A stretch of 6,207 nucleotides of DNA, taken from Longicatena sp. (GTDB lineage: Bacteria > Bacillota_I > Bacilli_A > Erysipelotrichales > Erysipelotrichaceae). Shown here piece by piece: positions 5,789 to 6,207 of this stretch. The DNA is taken from contig JAHHST010000077.1 in assembly GCA_020025055.1 (NCBI GenBank), positions 1 to 6,207 of the forward strand. The letters are read 5' to 3'. The notes under the pieces were generated by a model, which made no database searches, was not told the origin of the DNA, and saw only the letters and a program-made list of their open reading frames with translations. The translations under genes were made by a program, and so were the position numbers. Position 1 is the first letter of the stretch. Each line of letters begins with the position of its first letter.

Positions 5789-6207
5789 TTAAAACCCTCC
5801 TAGACGCCATATAGAATATCCAATAAATCCAATGACAATTAATAATACTAAAATTAAAAATCCTAAAACAAAGTTTAGTAATTTATTCGTTTTTTCTACC
5901 CCATCACTTAAATCTGTCAATTCATCTTCATATTCATTCATTTGCACTCTAATTTGTTGTGTTTCCTCAATGAATTTTTGATGGAATGTTGCTTGTTGAT
6001 TTTCATTTTCCTCTTCAACATCTTGATTTTCAGTTTCATCTTCTTCAACTTCATCAGTTGAATCTTCTTCATCCTGTTCCTCTAATTGCTCTTCATGATT
6101 TTCTTCTTGAACTTCGATTATTGGAGAAACTTCTATTGTTTCTTCTATAGAATCCAAAGGTTTATCTTGCTCTGTTTCTGATGGTTCAACTATAGTTTCT
6201 TCAGTTT
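5789..6207 (-). CDS. Acidic protein with C-terminal membrane anchor (5' end outside window)
   Basis: I do not recognise this gene. The frame is open to the right edge of the window, so only the last 138 residues are seen. A TTG at 6157 could be read as a start, but it has no Shine-Dalgarno sequence and the frame continues before it with the same composition (TEETIVEPSE...), so the gene is probably longer. The visible part has three zones: a low-complexity stretch dominated by Glu, Asp, Gln and Asn (about 1-75); a charged, probably helical or coiled-coil linker (about 76-108); and one hydrophobic helix (about 109-133) with only RLGGF after it. That is the layout of a tail-anchored membrane protein, and no catalytic motif is visible. 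It is 2 bases from cmk and most likely co-transcribed with cmk and der. Its disordered N-terminal part offers little for homology searches. Function unknown. Confidence 0.75.
   Translation of the reverse strand, partial: TEETIVEPSETEQDKPLDSIEETIEVSPIIEVQEENHEEQLEEQDEEDSTDEVEEDETENQDVEEENENQQATFHQKFIEETQQIRVQMNEYEDELTDLSDGVEKTNKLLNFVLGFLILVLLIVIGFIGYSIWRLGGF
5795..5801 (-). promoter_or_regulatory. Ribosome binding site of cmk, inside the upstream gene
   Basis: AGGAGGG lies 8 bases before the ATG at 5786. Its GGA GGG codons also encode the Gly-Gly near the end of the upstream acidic protein. It excludes the longer start at 5810, which lies upstream of the site. Confidence 0.88.

Noticed and set aside
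5787..5810. Longer Cmk start at an ATG (5810)
   Set aside because: It lies upstream of the cmk Shine-Dalgarno and inside the upstream gene; the family starts at MKINIAIDGPS.
6155..6157. TTG at 6157 as the true start of the acidic protein
   Set aside because: No Shine-Dalgarno sequence upstream, and the frame stays open with the same acidic composition to the window edge; the gene is more likely cut by the window.
5930..6207. TTC-rich plus-strand stretch as a repeat array or CRISPR
   Set aside because: It is the antisense of Glu/Asp codons in the acidic protein; there are no regular repeat units or spacers.

Overview
This AT-rich window comes from a low-GC, spore-forming member of the Bacillota (Firmicutes). 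The strongest clues are a full-length spoIVA (spore coat basement protein), strong AGGAGG-type ribosome binding sites, and a gene order (cmk, der, spoIVA, hup) that recalls the cmk-der-gpsA-spoIVA-hbs neighbourhood of Bacillus subtilis. gpsA and the rpsA-like gene are absent here, and prfC (release factor 3) sits between der and spoIVA. My best guess is Erysipelotrichia or a relative; that placement is inference.

All six genes lie on the minus strand, so transcription runs from high to low coordinates. At the right edge is the 3' part of an unrecognised gene for a very acidic protein with one C-terminal membrane helix (6207-5789). It is followed 2 bases later by cmk (CMP kinase, 5786-5130) and then by der (double-GTPase ribosome assembly factor, 5095-3788). 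These three look like one operon whose promoter lies outside the window. It ends at a hairpin terminator that includes the der stop codon. prfC (3694-2102) follows with its own extended -10 promoter and its own terminator. spoIVA (1957-479) has a very good match to a sigma-E (mother-cell sporulation) promoter. hup (HU DNA-binding protein, 387-103) has a near-consensus vegetative promoter and a terminator. No terminator is visible between spoIVA and hup.

The genes serve nucleotide supply (Cmk), ribosome maturation (Der), translation termination and recycling (RF3), spore coat assembly (SpoIVA) and nucleoid structure (HU). Four consecutive genes encode P-loop NTPases. In three genes (cmk, prfC, hup) the longest open frame starts upstream of the probable start; the ribosome binding sites decide in favour of the shorter proteins.

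The most unusual element is the start region of der. A strong Shine-Dalgarno sequence lies too far from the ATG, and the gap is filled by a perfect 7-bp hairpin. Folding the hairpin would restore normal spacing, as in the 'split' ribosome binding sites known from phage T4. I see no mobile elements, CRISPR, tRNA or rRNA, and no evidence of an unknown multi-gene system. No gene-free stretch exceeds 300 bases; the longest is the 144 bases between prfC and spoIVA.
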